From Planococcus antarcticus DSM 14505 (GTDB taxonomy: Bacteria > Bacillota > Bacilli > Bacillales_A > Planococcaceae), in the NCBI RefSeq assembly GCF_001687565.2, contig NZ_CP016534.2:3476501-3540500 (forward strand): a stretch of DNA of 64,000 nucleotides, in the 5' to 3' direction. Every line of letters begins with the position of its first letter. The stretch's first letter is position 1. Under the pieces are notes generated by a model, which saw only the letters and a list, made by a program, of their open reading frames with translations, searched no databases and was not told the origin of the DNA. Both the position numbers and the translations under genes were made by a program. Shown piece by piece: positions 54,368 through 63,051 of this stretch.

Positions 54368-54409
54368 CAAAAAGAGCAAGCCCCTAAAAGCAAGGCTTTG
54401 CTCTTCCTC
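54368..54409 (-). terminator. Terminator of the peroxidase gene
   Basis: AAAGAGCAAGCC / AGGCTTTGCTCTT with one mismatch. Confidence 0.7.
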
Positions 54410-54416
54410 CTTGCCT

Positions 54417-54893
54417 TTACTTAGCAAGTATTTTTTGAACGTCCTTTGCAAACGATTCGGGTGTGTCTTTTGGCGAAAATCGTGAAACGATGTTGCCGTT
54501 TTGGTCAATCAAAAATTTTGTGAAGTTCCACTTAATGCCACTTGTTAGAAACCCTTTTGTATTGCTAGTCAAATAGGTAAAAAGCGGATGTGCATCTTCG
54601 CCGTTAACCTTTACTAAGTCGTGCATGGGGAAAGTAATACCATACGTCATGCGGCAAGCTTCCTGCGCTTCTTCTCCAGTGGCTTCTTCTTGTTTAAATT
54701 GATTGGACGGGAAGCCTAAAACTACTAATCCTTGATCCTTATAGTCTTCATACATTTTTTCCAGGCCGTTAAACTGATCTCTCAGTCCGCATTTTGTTGC
54801 CGTATTGACAATCAGCATGGCCTTGCCTCTGTATTCACTTAATTGATAGTCCTCTCCGTTCGGCTTAGTCACAGTAATATCATAAATATTCAT
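54417..54893 (-). CDS. Glutathione peroxidase-family thiol peroxidase
   Basis: 158 residues, normal length. The peroxidatic cysteine is in VNTATKCGLRDQF, followed by LVVLGFPSNQF with the catalytic glutamine, and KWNFTKFLID with the tryptophan and asparagine of the tetrad. Bacterial cysteine forms (BsaA type) usually take electrons from thioredoxin. It lies downstream of ohr-ohrR in the same direction and completes a peroxide-defence group. Confidence 0.9.
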   Translation of the reverse strand: MNIYDITVTKPNGEDYQLSEYRGKAMLIVNTATKCGLRDQFNGLEKMYEDYKDQGLVVLGFPSNQFKQEEATGEEAQEACRMTYGITFPMHDLVKVNGEDAHPLFTYLTSNTKGFLTSGIKWNFTKFLIDQNGNIVSRFSPKDTPESFAKDVQKILAK

Positions 54894-55004
54894 CCGGCAT
54901 CACTCCTCATTTGATAGCTCAAGATAGGTTCTCTTACAAATCCATCGTTTTAAAAGAAGCATTCAGCTCTTTCAGGTTTTTCATCAGCTTGATTGCGCTG
55001 ACTT

Positions 55005-55369
55005 CTATGAAATTGCAGCTGTGACTTTCTCAAAGACAGCCTGTTCGACCGCTATTTGTTCACTTCGGGCTTTTTCTGTCAATGAAATTACAAATTCACG
55101 TTTATCCTTTTCGGACTGCTGCTTAGTCAGTCTGCCATGCTCAATCATCCGATTGATAATGGGGTTAATGTTCCCGTGCCAAGACCCAATCGTACACCTA
55201 TTTTTTTGGTCAGCAGCTTGTCTTCCTCCCATAGAACAAGGAGCACGAGATACTGCGAAAATGTCAGATTGAACGATTCTAATGCTTTAACATACATTTT
55301 CGAAAAATTGCTGGAAGCTTTATAGACTTCAAAACATAATTGCTGTTCAAGTTTTGTGGGTTTTTCCAT
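55005..55369 (-). pseudogene. ohrR: OhrR-type MarR regulator broken by a frameshift
   Basis: From ATG 55369 the frame gives EKPTKLEQQLCFEVYKASSN (the sensing cysteine is the conserved one), MYVKALESFNLTFSQYLVLL and LGLGTGTLTPL, then runs into a stop. In the next frame sense resumes as INRMIEHGRLTKQQSEKDKR and EFVISLTEKARSEQ to the stop at 55005. CCATTATCAATCGG (near 55157) in place of CCATTAATCAATCGG, one lost A, restores a full OhrR. A sequencing error is possible. Loss of OhrR should leave ohr expressed without control. Confidence 0.8.
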
Positions 55370-55392
55370 TTACATCTCACCTATACTTTGTA

Positions 55393-55812
55393 TTATAAAA
55401 CGCTCGTTTCCATATCCACTGACTCTTTGATCGCTTTTGAATACGGGCAATACTGATGTGCTTTTTCTACGTATTCCTTTTTTAGCTCTTCATCAATTCC
55501 AATAATATCGACGACAAGTTTCACGGCCAATTTAACGCCGCCATTATCCTTATCTCCAATCCATGCTACAGTTGCTATCACTTCACTTTTCTCTATTTCC
55601 ACTTTACCAGCTTCTGGCACCAATTCCAATGCGCTGTTAAAGCATGCGCTATAGCCTGCCGCTAAAAGCTGTTCGGGATTCGTCGCCGTTGTTGCTGAAC
55701 CGCCAAGAGCCTGTGGTTTTGCTACGTCCAAATAGAAAATGTTATCCAGTGAATAAGCTGCGCCGTCTCTTCCACCCGTATTGGTCATTGTTGTTTCAAA
55801 TAGTGTTTTCAT
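55393..55812 (-). CDS. ohr: Organic hydroperoxide resistance protein
   Basis: 139 residues from ATG 55812; GGAGG is ten bases upstream. Ohr/OsmC fold with both catalytic cysteines in GYSACFNSAL and AHQYCPYSKAI and the arginine in TNTGGRDGAAYS. It reduces organic and fatty-acid hydroperoxides with lipoylated proteins as electron source. It precedes ohrR by 23 bp. Confidence 0.92.
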   Translation of the reverse strand: MKTLFETTMTNTGGRDGAAYSLDNIFYLDVAKPQALGGSATTATNPEQLLAAGYSACFNSALELVPEAGKVEIEKSEVIATVAWIGDKDNGGVKLAVKLVVDIIGIDEELKKEYVEKAHQYCPYSKAIKESVDMETSVL

Positions 55813-55996
55813 TATAACTGTTCCTCCATCCAATTAAATCGTGTATGATGTAAAAACAATTGCTTAGGATTATGCAGAGACTGAATTAAAGAAATTTACT
55901 TTAGAGTCCTGCACAGATTAGTTCGGCTCAAACTAATGACAGCTAGTTCGCGGAATCGCGATAGGTGGAACCATTAGTGCAACTTAATATAAAATA

Positions 55997-56037
55997 AAAA
56001 AGCTGTTATTCGCCAGTAAGGAGAATAACAGCTTCTA
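55997..56037. terminator. Terminator of the ICMT-like gene
   Basis: AAGCTGTTATTC / GAATAACAGCTT hairpin after 56063 on the minus strand. Confidence 0.8.
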
Positions 56038-56062
56038 GTTAAACGGTCATTGTTTTATGTCT

Positions 56063-56620
56063 TTAATAAAGGAACGGAATCAGCCGGGCACGCTCTTTCA
56101 TCCATTCTTGATAATCCGGTCCGAATTTTTCGATGAGCAACTTTTCCTCATAATTGATCCGCTGCAGCAATGCCCAAACCATCACAATGCCTCCGATGAC
56201 CGCTGCAAGTAAGCTGTTGAAGAACAATGCCATACCGAGTGTAATTAAAAGCAGCCCGGTATAAAGTGGATGGCGCAGCTTCCGGTAAGGTCCCGTGCTA
56301 ACGATTTCATCTCCTTCACGAACTGTGACGTAACGTGTGAATTGCGACTTCAAATGCAAAATTCCCCAAAACCGTAGAAAAACACCTACTGACAATAAAA
56401 ACAATCCTAACAATTGACTGATAAAACCAAGACTTTCGAATGGCGTTAACTCATGAAATACCAGACCCAAAACAATTGTGCCAATCAAAGCCGCTAAAAT
56501 AGCAAAGAAAGTACGTTTTTCCAAGGGGTCTCCCTGTCCTATGCCCCGATTTCGGAACAATAGGAATTCACTAACCCAAACTAAGCTTACAGCTGTAAAA
56601 ATCATTTCGATAATGGTCAT
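56063..56620 (-). CDS. Isoprenylcysteine carboxyl methyltransferase-family membrane protein
   Basis: 185 residues from ATG 56620 (GAGGA seven bases upstream). Five or six membrane segments; the C-terminal block STGPYRKLRHPLYTGLLL and the INYEEKLLIEKFGPDYQEW segment are the ICMT/PEMT fold signature that binds S-adenosylmethionine. Bacterial members methylate unknown lipid or protein targets; the eukaryotic substrate does not exist here. Confidence 0.75.
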   Translation of the reverse strand: MTIIEMIFTAVSLVWVSEFLLFRNRGIGQGDPLEKRTFFAILAALIGTIVLGLVFHELTPFESLGFISQLLGLFLLSVGVFLRFWGILHLKSQFTRYVTVREGDEIVSTGPYRKLRHPLYTGLLLITLGMALFFNSLLAAVIGGIVMVWALLQRINYEEKLLIEKFGPDYQEWMKERARLIPFLY

Positions 56621-56729
56621 ATCACAATCCTCAACTTCCTGTTTCTCTCCTTTCAATATTATAGAACACTCCGAAAGAATACAATTTCCAGCTTTCGCTA
56701 ATCTGAAAAATCCATCCAGTTGACCTTAC

Positions 56730-56782
56730 AAAAAAAGACGGGCAAGGCATCTTGAAACCAGATGCCTTGCCCGTCTTTTACT
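56730..56782. terminator. Strong terminator of the oxidase operon
   Basis: AAAAGACGGGCAAGGCATCT pairs with AGATGCCTTGCCCGTCTTTT around a nine-base loop. Confidence 0.92.
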
Positions 56783-56865
56783 TAATCTTCCATAGAAGAG
56801 ACTTCGACCAGCATTGCTGTAAATACGATAATGACAATCGTTAATGAAATTACCATCGTGAACAT
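56782..56865 (-). CDS. 27-residue single-span membrane protein after the oxidase gene
   Basis: ATG 56865 with GAGG four bases upstream; the peptide is one hydrophobic helix (MFTMVISLTIVIIVFTAMLV) with an acidic end (EVSSMED). It lies 13 bp after the subunit I gene and just before the operon terminator. Tiny one-helix subunits are known in ba3 and cbb3 oxidases, so it may be an accessory subunit; no sequence family is recognised. Confidence 0.55.
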   Translation of the reverse strand: MFTMVISLTIVIIVFTAMLVEVSSMED

Positions 56866-56878
56866 TGTTCCTCAACTC

Positions 56879-58531
56879 CTACCAAGTTTTGAATCCTTCC
56901 GAGCCTGGCGGTGCATGTTGAATCATATGGCTTAATGGAATCGCGTAAGCAATTACAATAAGCAACACAGCAAGACCGATCCAAATCCACCAATTTTCTA
57001 GCCATTTTGGTGTATTGGACATGTCGCTTTCTGCCATTGGGAAATCGACAACGTCTTTAGCTTCAACAGCTTTAGGTGAAAGGAACATCGTCATGACAAC
57101 GATATAAATGAGAATCATCGCTGAAACGAAAAGGATGCTTCCCCCGATTGCCATGGTGACGTGATTTGTCAAGATGCCATCAAACCACTCCATCGCGGCA
57201 GGGTGGTCATTATAACTGGAGTAAGCTGTTCTTCTTGGCGCTCCAAGAAGACCCAAGAGATGCTGTGCCGTTGACATCAACAGCATCCCAATCGACCAGG
57301 TGATGATTTGAATCAGTCCTAGTACTTTCATAGACTTAGTGAATTTTCTTCCCGTCAGATAAGGGATCAGCCAGAACGTTAACCCCATGAATGTCATGGC
57401 TACCGGAGTTCCAACTGTAATGTGGAAATGCCCGACAATCCATAATGTATTGTGGACCACTTCGTTCAATTGGAAGCTGGCATTAATGATACCGCCAGCT
57501 CCGCCGGGAATAAAGAACGCCATTGCGATGAAAATGGACGTAAAACGAATATCTTTCCATGGCAGCTTTGTAAACCACCCGAAAAGGCCTTTTCCGCCAT
57601 TTTTGCGTCCCGCAATTTCAAAGGTTGCGAACATCGAGAATGCTGTCATCAAAGAAGGAACAATGACCATAAATGTCAGGACAACCTGAAGAAACTTCCA
57701 AAAGTTCGAAATTCCCGGTTCAGTCAACTGATGGTGGAAGCCAACTGGGATGGAAAACAGGATAAAGAGAACAAAAGAAAGACGTGCCAACGAATCACTG
57801 AATACTTTTACACCAAGAATTTTCGGTACAATGACGTACCAAGCCATATATGCCGGCAAGAGCCAGAAGTACACTAATGGATGTCCGAAAAACCAGAACA
57901 AGGTGCGGCTAAGCTCCACGTCAATGGTGTCGGTCCAGCCGAATGCCCACGGGATGTATTGAAATAATACTGTTGTGACCACACCAAGACACGCAATAAT
58001 CCACATGATGATGGTTGTGATGGTCATGAAAGCGAATAATGGGCTCAACTGTCCTTTATTGTTTTTTCGCCACACTCTGTAATGTCCGACCAGTGCGAAG
58101 CTACTGATCCACGTTCCAATAATCACCAACGCGAGGCCAACATAATAAAATCCGCTTGCTTTAAGTGGTGCATAAAAGGTGTAGAGAACCGAGGCTTCTC
58201 CAGCGACAATCATTGCAGTCGCCATTACAGTACCAAGCAGTGTTACCCAGAAGCCGACCCAGGAAAACAACCGGACTTTCGGACCGAAACTTCCAAGACT
58301 CTTGCTCATACCGGTAATGAAGAAACCAAAAATGAAGAATGTCGTAAATATAAGTGCGAGCAGCACACCATGTGCCGTTAAAATTTGATAATAATCCAAC
58401 CAAGCTGGCAGCTGAAGTGCATCATTGCGGATAAACACTTGAAGCAGCCCACATAATGTACCAATTAAAAATGCGATATAAGCTACCCCGATATTCCATA
58501 AAGCGAGTTTGCGATCTTGCAAAGCAATCAT
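56879..58531 (-). CDS. cbaA: ba3-type cytochrome c oxidase subunit I
   Basis: 550 residues with about 13 membrane helices. The heme/copper site is visible: WFFGHPLVYFWLLPAY with the crosslinked histidine-tyrosine region, VGHFHITVGTP with the two heme histidines, and the N-terminal LTAHGVLLALIF. The early position of the first heme histidine and the short loops are those of the b(o/a)3 (B-type) oxidases. Terminal oxidase that reduces oxygen and pumps protons. Overlaps subunit II by four bases. Confidence 0.9.
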   Translation of the reverse strand: MIALQDRKLALWNIGVAYIAFLIGTLCGLLQVFIRNDALQLPAWLDYYQILTAHGVLLALIFTTFFIFGFFITGMSKSLGSFGPKVRLFSWVGFWVTLLGTVMATAMIVAGEASVLYTFYAPLKASGFYYVGLALVIIGTWISSFALVGHYRVWRKNNKGQLSPLFAFMTITTIIMWIIACLGVVTTVLFQYIPWAFGWTDTIDVELSRTLFWFFGHPLVYFWLLPAYMAWYVIVPKILGVKVFSDSLARLSFVLFILFSIPVGFHHQLTEPGISNFWKFLQVVLTFMVIVPSLMTAFSMFATFEIAGRKNGGKGLFGWFTKLPWKDIRFTSIFIAMAFFIPGGAGGIINASFQLNEVVHNTLWIVGHFHITVGTPVAMTFMGLTFWLIPYLTGRKFTKSMKVLGLIQIITWSIGMLLMSTAQHLLGLLGAPRRTAYSSYNDHPAAMEWFDGILTNHVTMAIGGSILFVSAMILIYIVVMTMFLSPKAVEAKDVVDFPMAESDMSNTPKWLENWWIWIGLAVLLIVIAYAIPLSHMIQHAPPGSEGFKTW

Positions 58532-59001
58532 TCTTCGTACACCTCTATCTCTGTATACATCATATGGTGCCCCGTTCCGCAGTATTCATTGCAAAGAATC
58601 AAATAGGTGCCGGGTTCTTCAAATGTGTAGGATTTTGTCGTAATACGTCCTGGAACAACCATCATATTAACTTTTGTATTATCGATGGTGAAACTGTGGA
58701 CCACATCGGTGCTGGTCACTTTAAAAATAACTTCTTTGCCAACTGGAACTTTTAATTCTGGTGCCGTGTATCCGAAAGCCATAGCCACAATCGTCGCTTG
58801 ATACGTGTCGTCATCTAATTGAGTCACTCCTGGATTATCAAATGGGGCAGTTTCATTCACCTTTTTGGGATCGATGGTTTCCATTCCTCCAGCGGGGGTG
58901 TGATCTTGAGAGAATGCGCTCACTCCTACCACGCTTAAAAACACAATCAGCGATGCAATACCTAACACCAGCCAAATTTTTTCATATTTATGAAGATGCA
59001 T
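58528..59001 (-). CDS. cbaB: ba3-type cytochrome c oxidase subunit II
   Basis: 157 residues. One N-terminal membrane helix (WLVLGIASLIVFLSVVGVS) and an outer cupredoxin domain with the CuA site: histidine in DVVHSFTI and the cluster CNEYCGTGHHMM. It receives electrons from cytochrome c. The short form with a single helix is characteristic of ba3 oxidases. Confidence 0.9.
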   Translation of the reverse strand: MHLHKYEKIWLVLGIASLIVFLSVVGVSAFSQDHTPAGGMETIDPKKVNETAPFDNPGVTQLDDDTYQATIVAMAFGYTAPELKVPVGKEVIFKVTSTDVVHSFTIDNTKVNMMVVPGRITTKSYTFEEPGTYLILCNEYCGTGHHMMYTEIEVYEE

Positions 59002-59026
59002 TTAGACCCACTCCTTTCATCCTGAT

Positions 59027-59149
59027 TTAACGAGCTACGTATAGTAAATAAACGGTGACCCACATCGCAATGATGATTAGCCCCACTATGAGAACACTAA
59101 TAAAAGTACCTTTCAGACTGGCTTCCGGCTCCCGGTTTTCTTGACTCAT
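59027..59149 (-). CDS. Cytochrome c oxidase subunit IIa (40 aa)
   Basis: ATG 59149, preceded by GAGGTGAGAG. A short soluble start (SQENREPEASLKG) and a single helix (FISVLIVGLIIIAMWVTVYL) ending LYVAR, the pattern of the ba3 oxidase subunit 2A proteins. First gene of the oxidase operon, 25 bp before subunit II. Confidence 0.8.
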   Translation of the reverse strand: MSQENREPEASLKGTFISVLIVGLIIIAMWVTVYLLYVAR

Positions 59150-59212
59150 TCTCTCTCACCTCTTATGCATATCATTCTTACTTTTAGCCTATGCTATTCT
59201 GCTATTTCATAC

Positions 59213-59228
59213 TGTGACATTTCTCACA
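59213..59228. promoter_or_regulatory. Perfect Fnr/Crp-type box upstream of the oxidase operon
   Basis: TGTGA-CATTTC-TCACA is an exact inverted repeat of the Bacillus Fnr consensus TGTGA-N6-TCACA. Its centre is 72 bases before the first codon of the oxidase operon, and the fnr gene itself is the next one upstream. Whether Fnr activates or represses here cannot be read from the sequence. Confidence 0.75.
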
Positions 59229-59265
59229 CCCGCTACCGATTTTTGATAAACTAACAAATTTTAGA

Positions 59266-59299
59266 CAAAAAAAAGCCCGCCTTATAGGCAAGCTTTTCC
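59266..59299 (-). terminator. Terminator of fnr
   Basis: AAAAGC..GCCT / AGGC..GCTTTT hairpin with poly-T on the minus strand. Confidence 0.7.
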
Positions 59300-59300
59300 G

Positions 59301-60002
59301 CTAATCGATTTTGCATAAATAGATCGGACAATTTTCACAATTTGTTTCTGTCTTTAAATGTTCTCTGTCATGAAGCAGGATTTTCCCTTCATACAAACTC
59401 AAAATTCCGTTTTTGTTCAAATCTCTCAGCAAACGATTGACCACCTCTCTTGTCATTCCACAGAAATTCGCTAAGTCTTGATTCGTCAACACTATATCAA
59501 TCAATATGCCCTTTTCTGTCTGGACACCATAGCTATTGGAAAGTCTGATCAACGTCGAATACAGCGCGCCTTTTTTGCCATGCAGCAGCAAGTCTCGAAA
59601 TTTCGTCTGGGTTTTCTGCTGATCGATGCCCATCCATTTCATAAAGGCCATGGCTAGACGTCCATTTGACAGTAATGCCTCTTCCAAATCATTTATGGAG
59701 ATATGAAGGCAAACCGTATCTTCAATTGCACGGGCATCCAGCATATATTTAGGCGCTTCAGAAAAAATAGTCACTTCGCCGACCAATTGATCTGGACCAC
59801 AAATCTTCAATGTCAGTTCACGGCCGTTCGGTGTCACTTTCTCAATCCTAATTTTGCCGGAGCGAATAATGAAGATTCCCTCGATAGCATCTCCTTCATG
59901 AAATAAATAATGATCTTTTTTTAATTCTTTGACTTGATGGCGGATGGACAGCAACTCTTCTATGCCTGTCAATGAGTTCGTGCTTTCAATCTTATTTTTC
60001 AA
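59301..60002 (-). CDS. fnr: Fnr: oxygen-responsive Crp/Fnr-family regulator
   Basis: 233 residues. Cyclic-nucleotide-type beta barrel (about 30-115), dimer helix, then winged helix with NQDLANFCGMTREVVNRLLRDL as the DNA-reading part. The C-terminus NCENCPIYLC has the spacing C-x2-C-x4-C (222, 225, 230) of the Bacillus subtilis Fnr 4Fe-4S ligands, unlike the N-terminal cluster of E. coli FNR. It activates anaerobic genes when oxygen is low. A perfect target box lies next to it, before the ba3 operon. Confidence 0.88.
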   Translation of the reverse strand: MKNKIESTNSLTGIEELLSIRHQVKELKKDHYLFHEGDAIEGIFIIRSGKIRIEKVTPNGRELTLKICGPDQLVGEVTIFSEAPKYMLDARAIEDTVCLHISINDLEEALLSNGRLAMAFMKWMGIDQQKTQTKFRDLLLHGKKGALYSTLIRLSNSYGVQTEKGILIDIVLTNQDLANFCGMTREVVNRLLRDLNKNGILSLYEGKILLHDREHLKTETNCENCPIYLCKID

Positions 60003-60188
60003 ATCGCACCAGCCTCTCCTGCTGTTTTCCGAACTGTTCAGTTTGTTTCACTTTACCATAAATCTCCCGTTAATTATTCGAAAATTCACCACTTGGACAT
60101 CTATCATTAAAAGATTGTGAAAGAATAAGAAGGAACTCTGTTCAATGATAGCGAATCCACTAATTATAGAGAAGAGGAGGAAAGTTAA

Positions 60189-60653
60189 ATGTCTTTAAAA
60201 TATTCCAATATTCTAGTAGCAGTAGACGGTTCCAAAGAATCCGAATTGGCATTCAAGAAAGGTGCAGCTGCAGCTGCCCGCAACAACGCTACATTGCATC
60301 TGGCACATATTATCGACAACCGTTCATTTGGTTCCATTGAAGCCTACGACCGCACCATAGCTGACCGCACAAAAAAAACATCCCAAGAACTATTAACCAA
60401 GTATAAAGAAGAAGCAATAGCTGCTGGGGTAGAAAACGTAAACGTCATCGTTGAATACGGAATTCCCAAAATCGCCATTCCAAAAGAATTGGCACCCAAA
60501 CTCAATGCCGATGTCATCATTTGCGGTGCGACTGGATTGAATGCCGCTGAACGATTTATAATGGGTAGCGTCTCCGAACGAATTGTCCGCACAGCAAAAT
60601 GTGATGTGCTAATTGTTCGCAGAGAACAAGCAGATGTACTAGCAGACGAATAG
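60189..60653 (+). CDS. Universal stress protein UspA family
   Basis: 154 residues. The ATP-binding pattern is present: ILVAVDGSKESELAF at the start and GATGLNAAERFIMGSVSERIV (G-2x-G-9x-G-S) near the end. UspA proteins of this type are often under Fnr control; a TGTGA half-site is present at 60116-60120 but no full box. GAGGAGG precedes the start by seven bases. Divergent from fnr. Confidence 0.88.
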   Translation: MSLKYSNILVAVDGSKESELAFKKGAAAAARNNATLHLAHIIDNRSFGSIEAYDRTIADRTKKTSQELLTKYKEEAIAAGVENVNVIVEYGIPKIAIPKELAPKLNADVIICGATGLNAAERFIMGSVSERIVRTAKCDVLIVRREQADVLADE

Positions 60654-60658
60654 ATGTA

Positions 60659-60697
60659 TGCCTTTCCCCAGTAAAGATTGGGGGAAGGTTTTTTTTG
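60659..60697 (+). terminator. Terminator of the usp gene
   Basis: CCTTTCCCC / GGGGGAAGG hairpin followed by seven T. The remainder up to 60982 holds no gene; it contains the promoter region of the next gene. Confidence 0.85.
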
Positions 60698-60982
60698 GTC
60701 TTTTTTCCTCTTTCATACGGTTCCTCTGCTCCCTTCATCCGCTGACAATCCGAGTCAGTTCATTAAGATACTCTTTAGCACTATATATTACAGATGCCTA
60801 ACATTTTGTCATGTTCGAAGTCAAATTGATAAGAAACTGTAATAATAAACAGGTTTATACGATGGTACAATAGGTCTGCTGGATTTTTCATTTTGCAACT
60901 GGATTGCTATGAAAAATCAATGATTTAGTAAAATTTAGGAAGACTTATAGATAGCCACGGAAAACGAAAGGGGAGCAAGAGT

Positions 60983-62311
60983 TTGAAACCATTATCAAAA
61001 TTTATGATGATCGCTCTATCAGCTGTATTGGCTTTAACGACGTTTTTACCTAATGCGAATGCTGACAAGTTAAGCGATTTAGAGAAAAAACAACAGGAGG
61101 TTCAACAGAAGCAAAGTGAATTGAACTCCGGGATTCAACAAAAAACGAGCGAAATCTCTCAAAACCAAACCACACTTGAAAAAATCATCGCAAAAATCCG
61201 CGAGCTGGACAATCAAATTATCGAAACACAAACTAAAATTGACGTTGCTCAAGCTGAAATCGATCAAACAAAAGTTGAAATCGATGAATTGAGAAAGTCC
61301 ATTGAAGAATTGGAAAGAAAAATTGCAGAACGCGAAGAACTTTTAAAAGAACGAGCACGTGCAATTCAATTAAGTGGTGGATCAGTCGATTACATAGATG
61401 TACTTCTTGGTGCAAACAGCTTTGTCGATTTTATTGACCGCTTTTCAGCAGTCAACATCTTAATTGAAGCAGACCGTGAAATTATGCGTGAGCAAGCAGA
61501 AGACAAGAAACTTTTAGCGGAACAACAAGCGGAAGTTGAAACGAAGCTAGCTGAACAAGAAGCTAAAAAAGCCGAATTGGTCAACTTGAAAAATTCACTT
61601 GATGCACAAAAAAATGAACAAGCTCAACTCGAAAGCGACTTGAAAGCTGAACAAGAACGTTTAGCTAAAGAAAAATCAACACTTGAGATGGAGCACAATG
61701 AAACAGCAGACATCAGTGCAGCTCTTGAGAAGAAGATTGCCTCAGAACAAGCACGTCTTGCAGAAATCGCACGCAAAGCAGAAGAAGCACGTTTAGCCAG
61801 AGAAGCAGCGGCACGTAAAGCGGAAGCCCAGCGCCAAGCCGCAGCTTCGGCACCAGCTCCTGCAGCGGATGTTACACAAGCTTCTGTTTCTTCTAGTGCC
61901 GGCAGTTCAACATTCATCCTGCCTTCAACTGGGCGATTCACTTCTGGATACGGTGGCCGTGACATCGGTGCCGGAGCAGAATCGCACCTTGGAATGGACA
62001 TTGCAAACTCACCTGGAACACCGATTATTGCTGCGGCGAGCGGTATGGTTTCCTATGCCGGCAACATGGGCGGATATGGAAATGTCGTTATTCTTACACA
62101 TTCCATCAACGGACAGACACACGCGACTGTCTATGCACATATGAATTCAATTAATGTATCTGTGGGCCAATCAGTTTCACAAGGACAACAAGTCGGTGGA
62201 ATGGGCAATACAGGCCGTTCAACCGGCACACATCTTCACTTTGAAATTCACGTAGGACCTTGGAATGGCGCGCGGTCAAACGCGGTCAATCCTGCTCCAT
62301 ACGTACGATAA
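60983..62311 (+). CDS. M23 peptidoglycan hydrolase with N-terminal coiled coil
   Basis: 442 residues beginning with TTG 60983 (AAAGGGGAG eight bases upstream). A signal peptide ending NANADK, then a long coiled coil (about 28-260) in the style of PcsB/CwlO partners, an alanine-proline linker, and the LytM/M23 domain (about 320-440) with zinc ligands H and D in SHLGMDIANS and H in THLHFEIHVG. It probably cuts cell-wall cross-bridges under control of a membrane partner such as FtsEX, as coiled-coil M23 proteins do. The partner is not in the window. Confidence 0.88.
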   Translation: MKPLSKFMMIALSAVLALTTFLPNANADKLSDLEKKQQEVQQKQSELNSGIQQKTSEISQNQTTLEKIIAKIRELDNQIIETQTKIDVAQAEIDQTKVEIDELRKSIEELERKIAEREELLKERARAIQLSGGSVDYIDVLLGANSFVDFIDRFSAVNILIEADREIMREQAEDKKLLAEQQAEVETKLAEQEAKKAELVNLKNSLDAQKNEQAQLESDLKAEQERLAKEKSTLEMEHNETADISAALEKKIASEQARLAEIARKAEEARLAREAAARKAEAQRQAAASAPAPAADVTQASVSSSAGSSTFILPSTGRFTSGYGGRDIGAGAESHLGMDIANSPGTPIIAAASGMVSYAGNMGGYGNVVILTHSINGQTHATVYAHMNSINVSVGQSVSQGQQVGGMGNTGRSTGTHLHFEIHVGPWNGARSNAVNPAPYVR

Positions 62312-62315
62312 TATG

Positions 62316-62358
62316 TCAAAAACCGGTATCTCTTCTGAGATGCCGGTTTTTTATTTTG
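62316..62358 (+). terminator. Rho-independent terminator
   Basis: AAAACCGGTATCTC / GAGATGCCGGTTTT hairpin followed by T, after the M23 gene. Confidence 0.9.
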
Positions 62359-62584
62359 TTAAAAAATAATCTTAACATAAAAGGACATATGACCCGGAAC
62401 CACTATGCCATCGTGTTTAATGTTACGTGGGAGAGTTCGATTAACGTATTCGGCATCATGTTGTCAGGACAAGTCCGTGTATGAATTTCTATTAAACCGT
62501 TCGTAAATGTACACTTGCACGAGCGGTTTGATAAAAATTTTGGTATTCAAAAAGACCAACCCTACTGATTGGTCCATGCTTTAT
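62359..62584. other. Intergenic region with hairpins, no gene
   Basis: AAACCGTTCGT / ACGAGCGGTTT (62493-62530) and GACCAA / TTGGTC (62554-62575) are hairpins; the second may have ended the toxin-antitoxin transcript on the minus strand. No coding frame is supported. Confidence 0.4.
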
Positions 62585-62931
62585 TCATCCGCTATAAGTA
62601 AGGGCATCAATAATTGCCTTACAATCTTCAATCAAGTCTTGATCGACCTCATCTGCTAATCTTGCTATCCTGGTCAACGGTTCAATCCCCCTTTATCTTT
62701 TCGCACAATACATACCCAGTTGTCTGATTGCTTGCCCCGTTTGTTTTGTTATTCTTGGTTCTGCCATTTACCGGTATATGAGTTGGGTATCCTCTATCCC
62801 TGTTGGTGATTGGCAAGACCTCTACTAAATCAGTCTCTTTTTGTATATTTTCTTCTGAACCTACGATAGCTGGTCGATAAGCCTGGTGTTCATGCCTTTA
62901 TGATGTTACCCACTTCAAGAAAATTTGTCAT
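62585..62931 (-). pseudogene. MazF-type toxin, decayed
   Basis: ATG 62931 with GGAGGAG upstream gives MTNFLEVGNIIKA and stops. Sense resumes in another frame as EHQAYRPAIVGSEENIQKET, DLVEVLPITNRDRGYPTHIP and TTGYVLCEKIKG, the MazF/PemK order of motifs (RPAIV, PITN, GYPTHIP, LCEKIK). A further shift leads to LADEVDQDLIEDCKAIIDAL ending at TGA 62585. The segment between GNIIK and RPAIV is too short. At least two shifts and a small deletion make it inactive. Confidence 0.7.
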
Positions 62932-63051
62932 CACTTCTCCTCCAATTAAATAGCGCCTGTACTTTTCCATTGAGAAATTAAGTACAGGCAAATGATTTTT
63001 AAGCCTATTAACAGATTTCCAATCTTTTTTTCCGACCGGTTCTACTTCATC

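Noticed and set aside
60116..60120. TGTGA half-site before the usp gene
   Set aside because: The second half does not match TCACA, so I do not call a full Fnr box.
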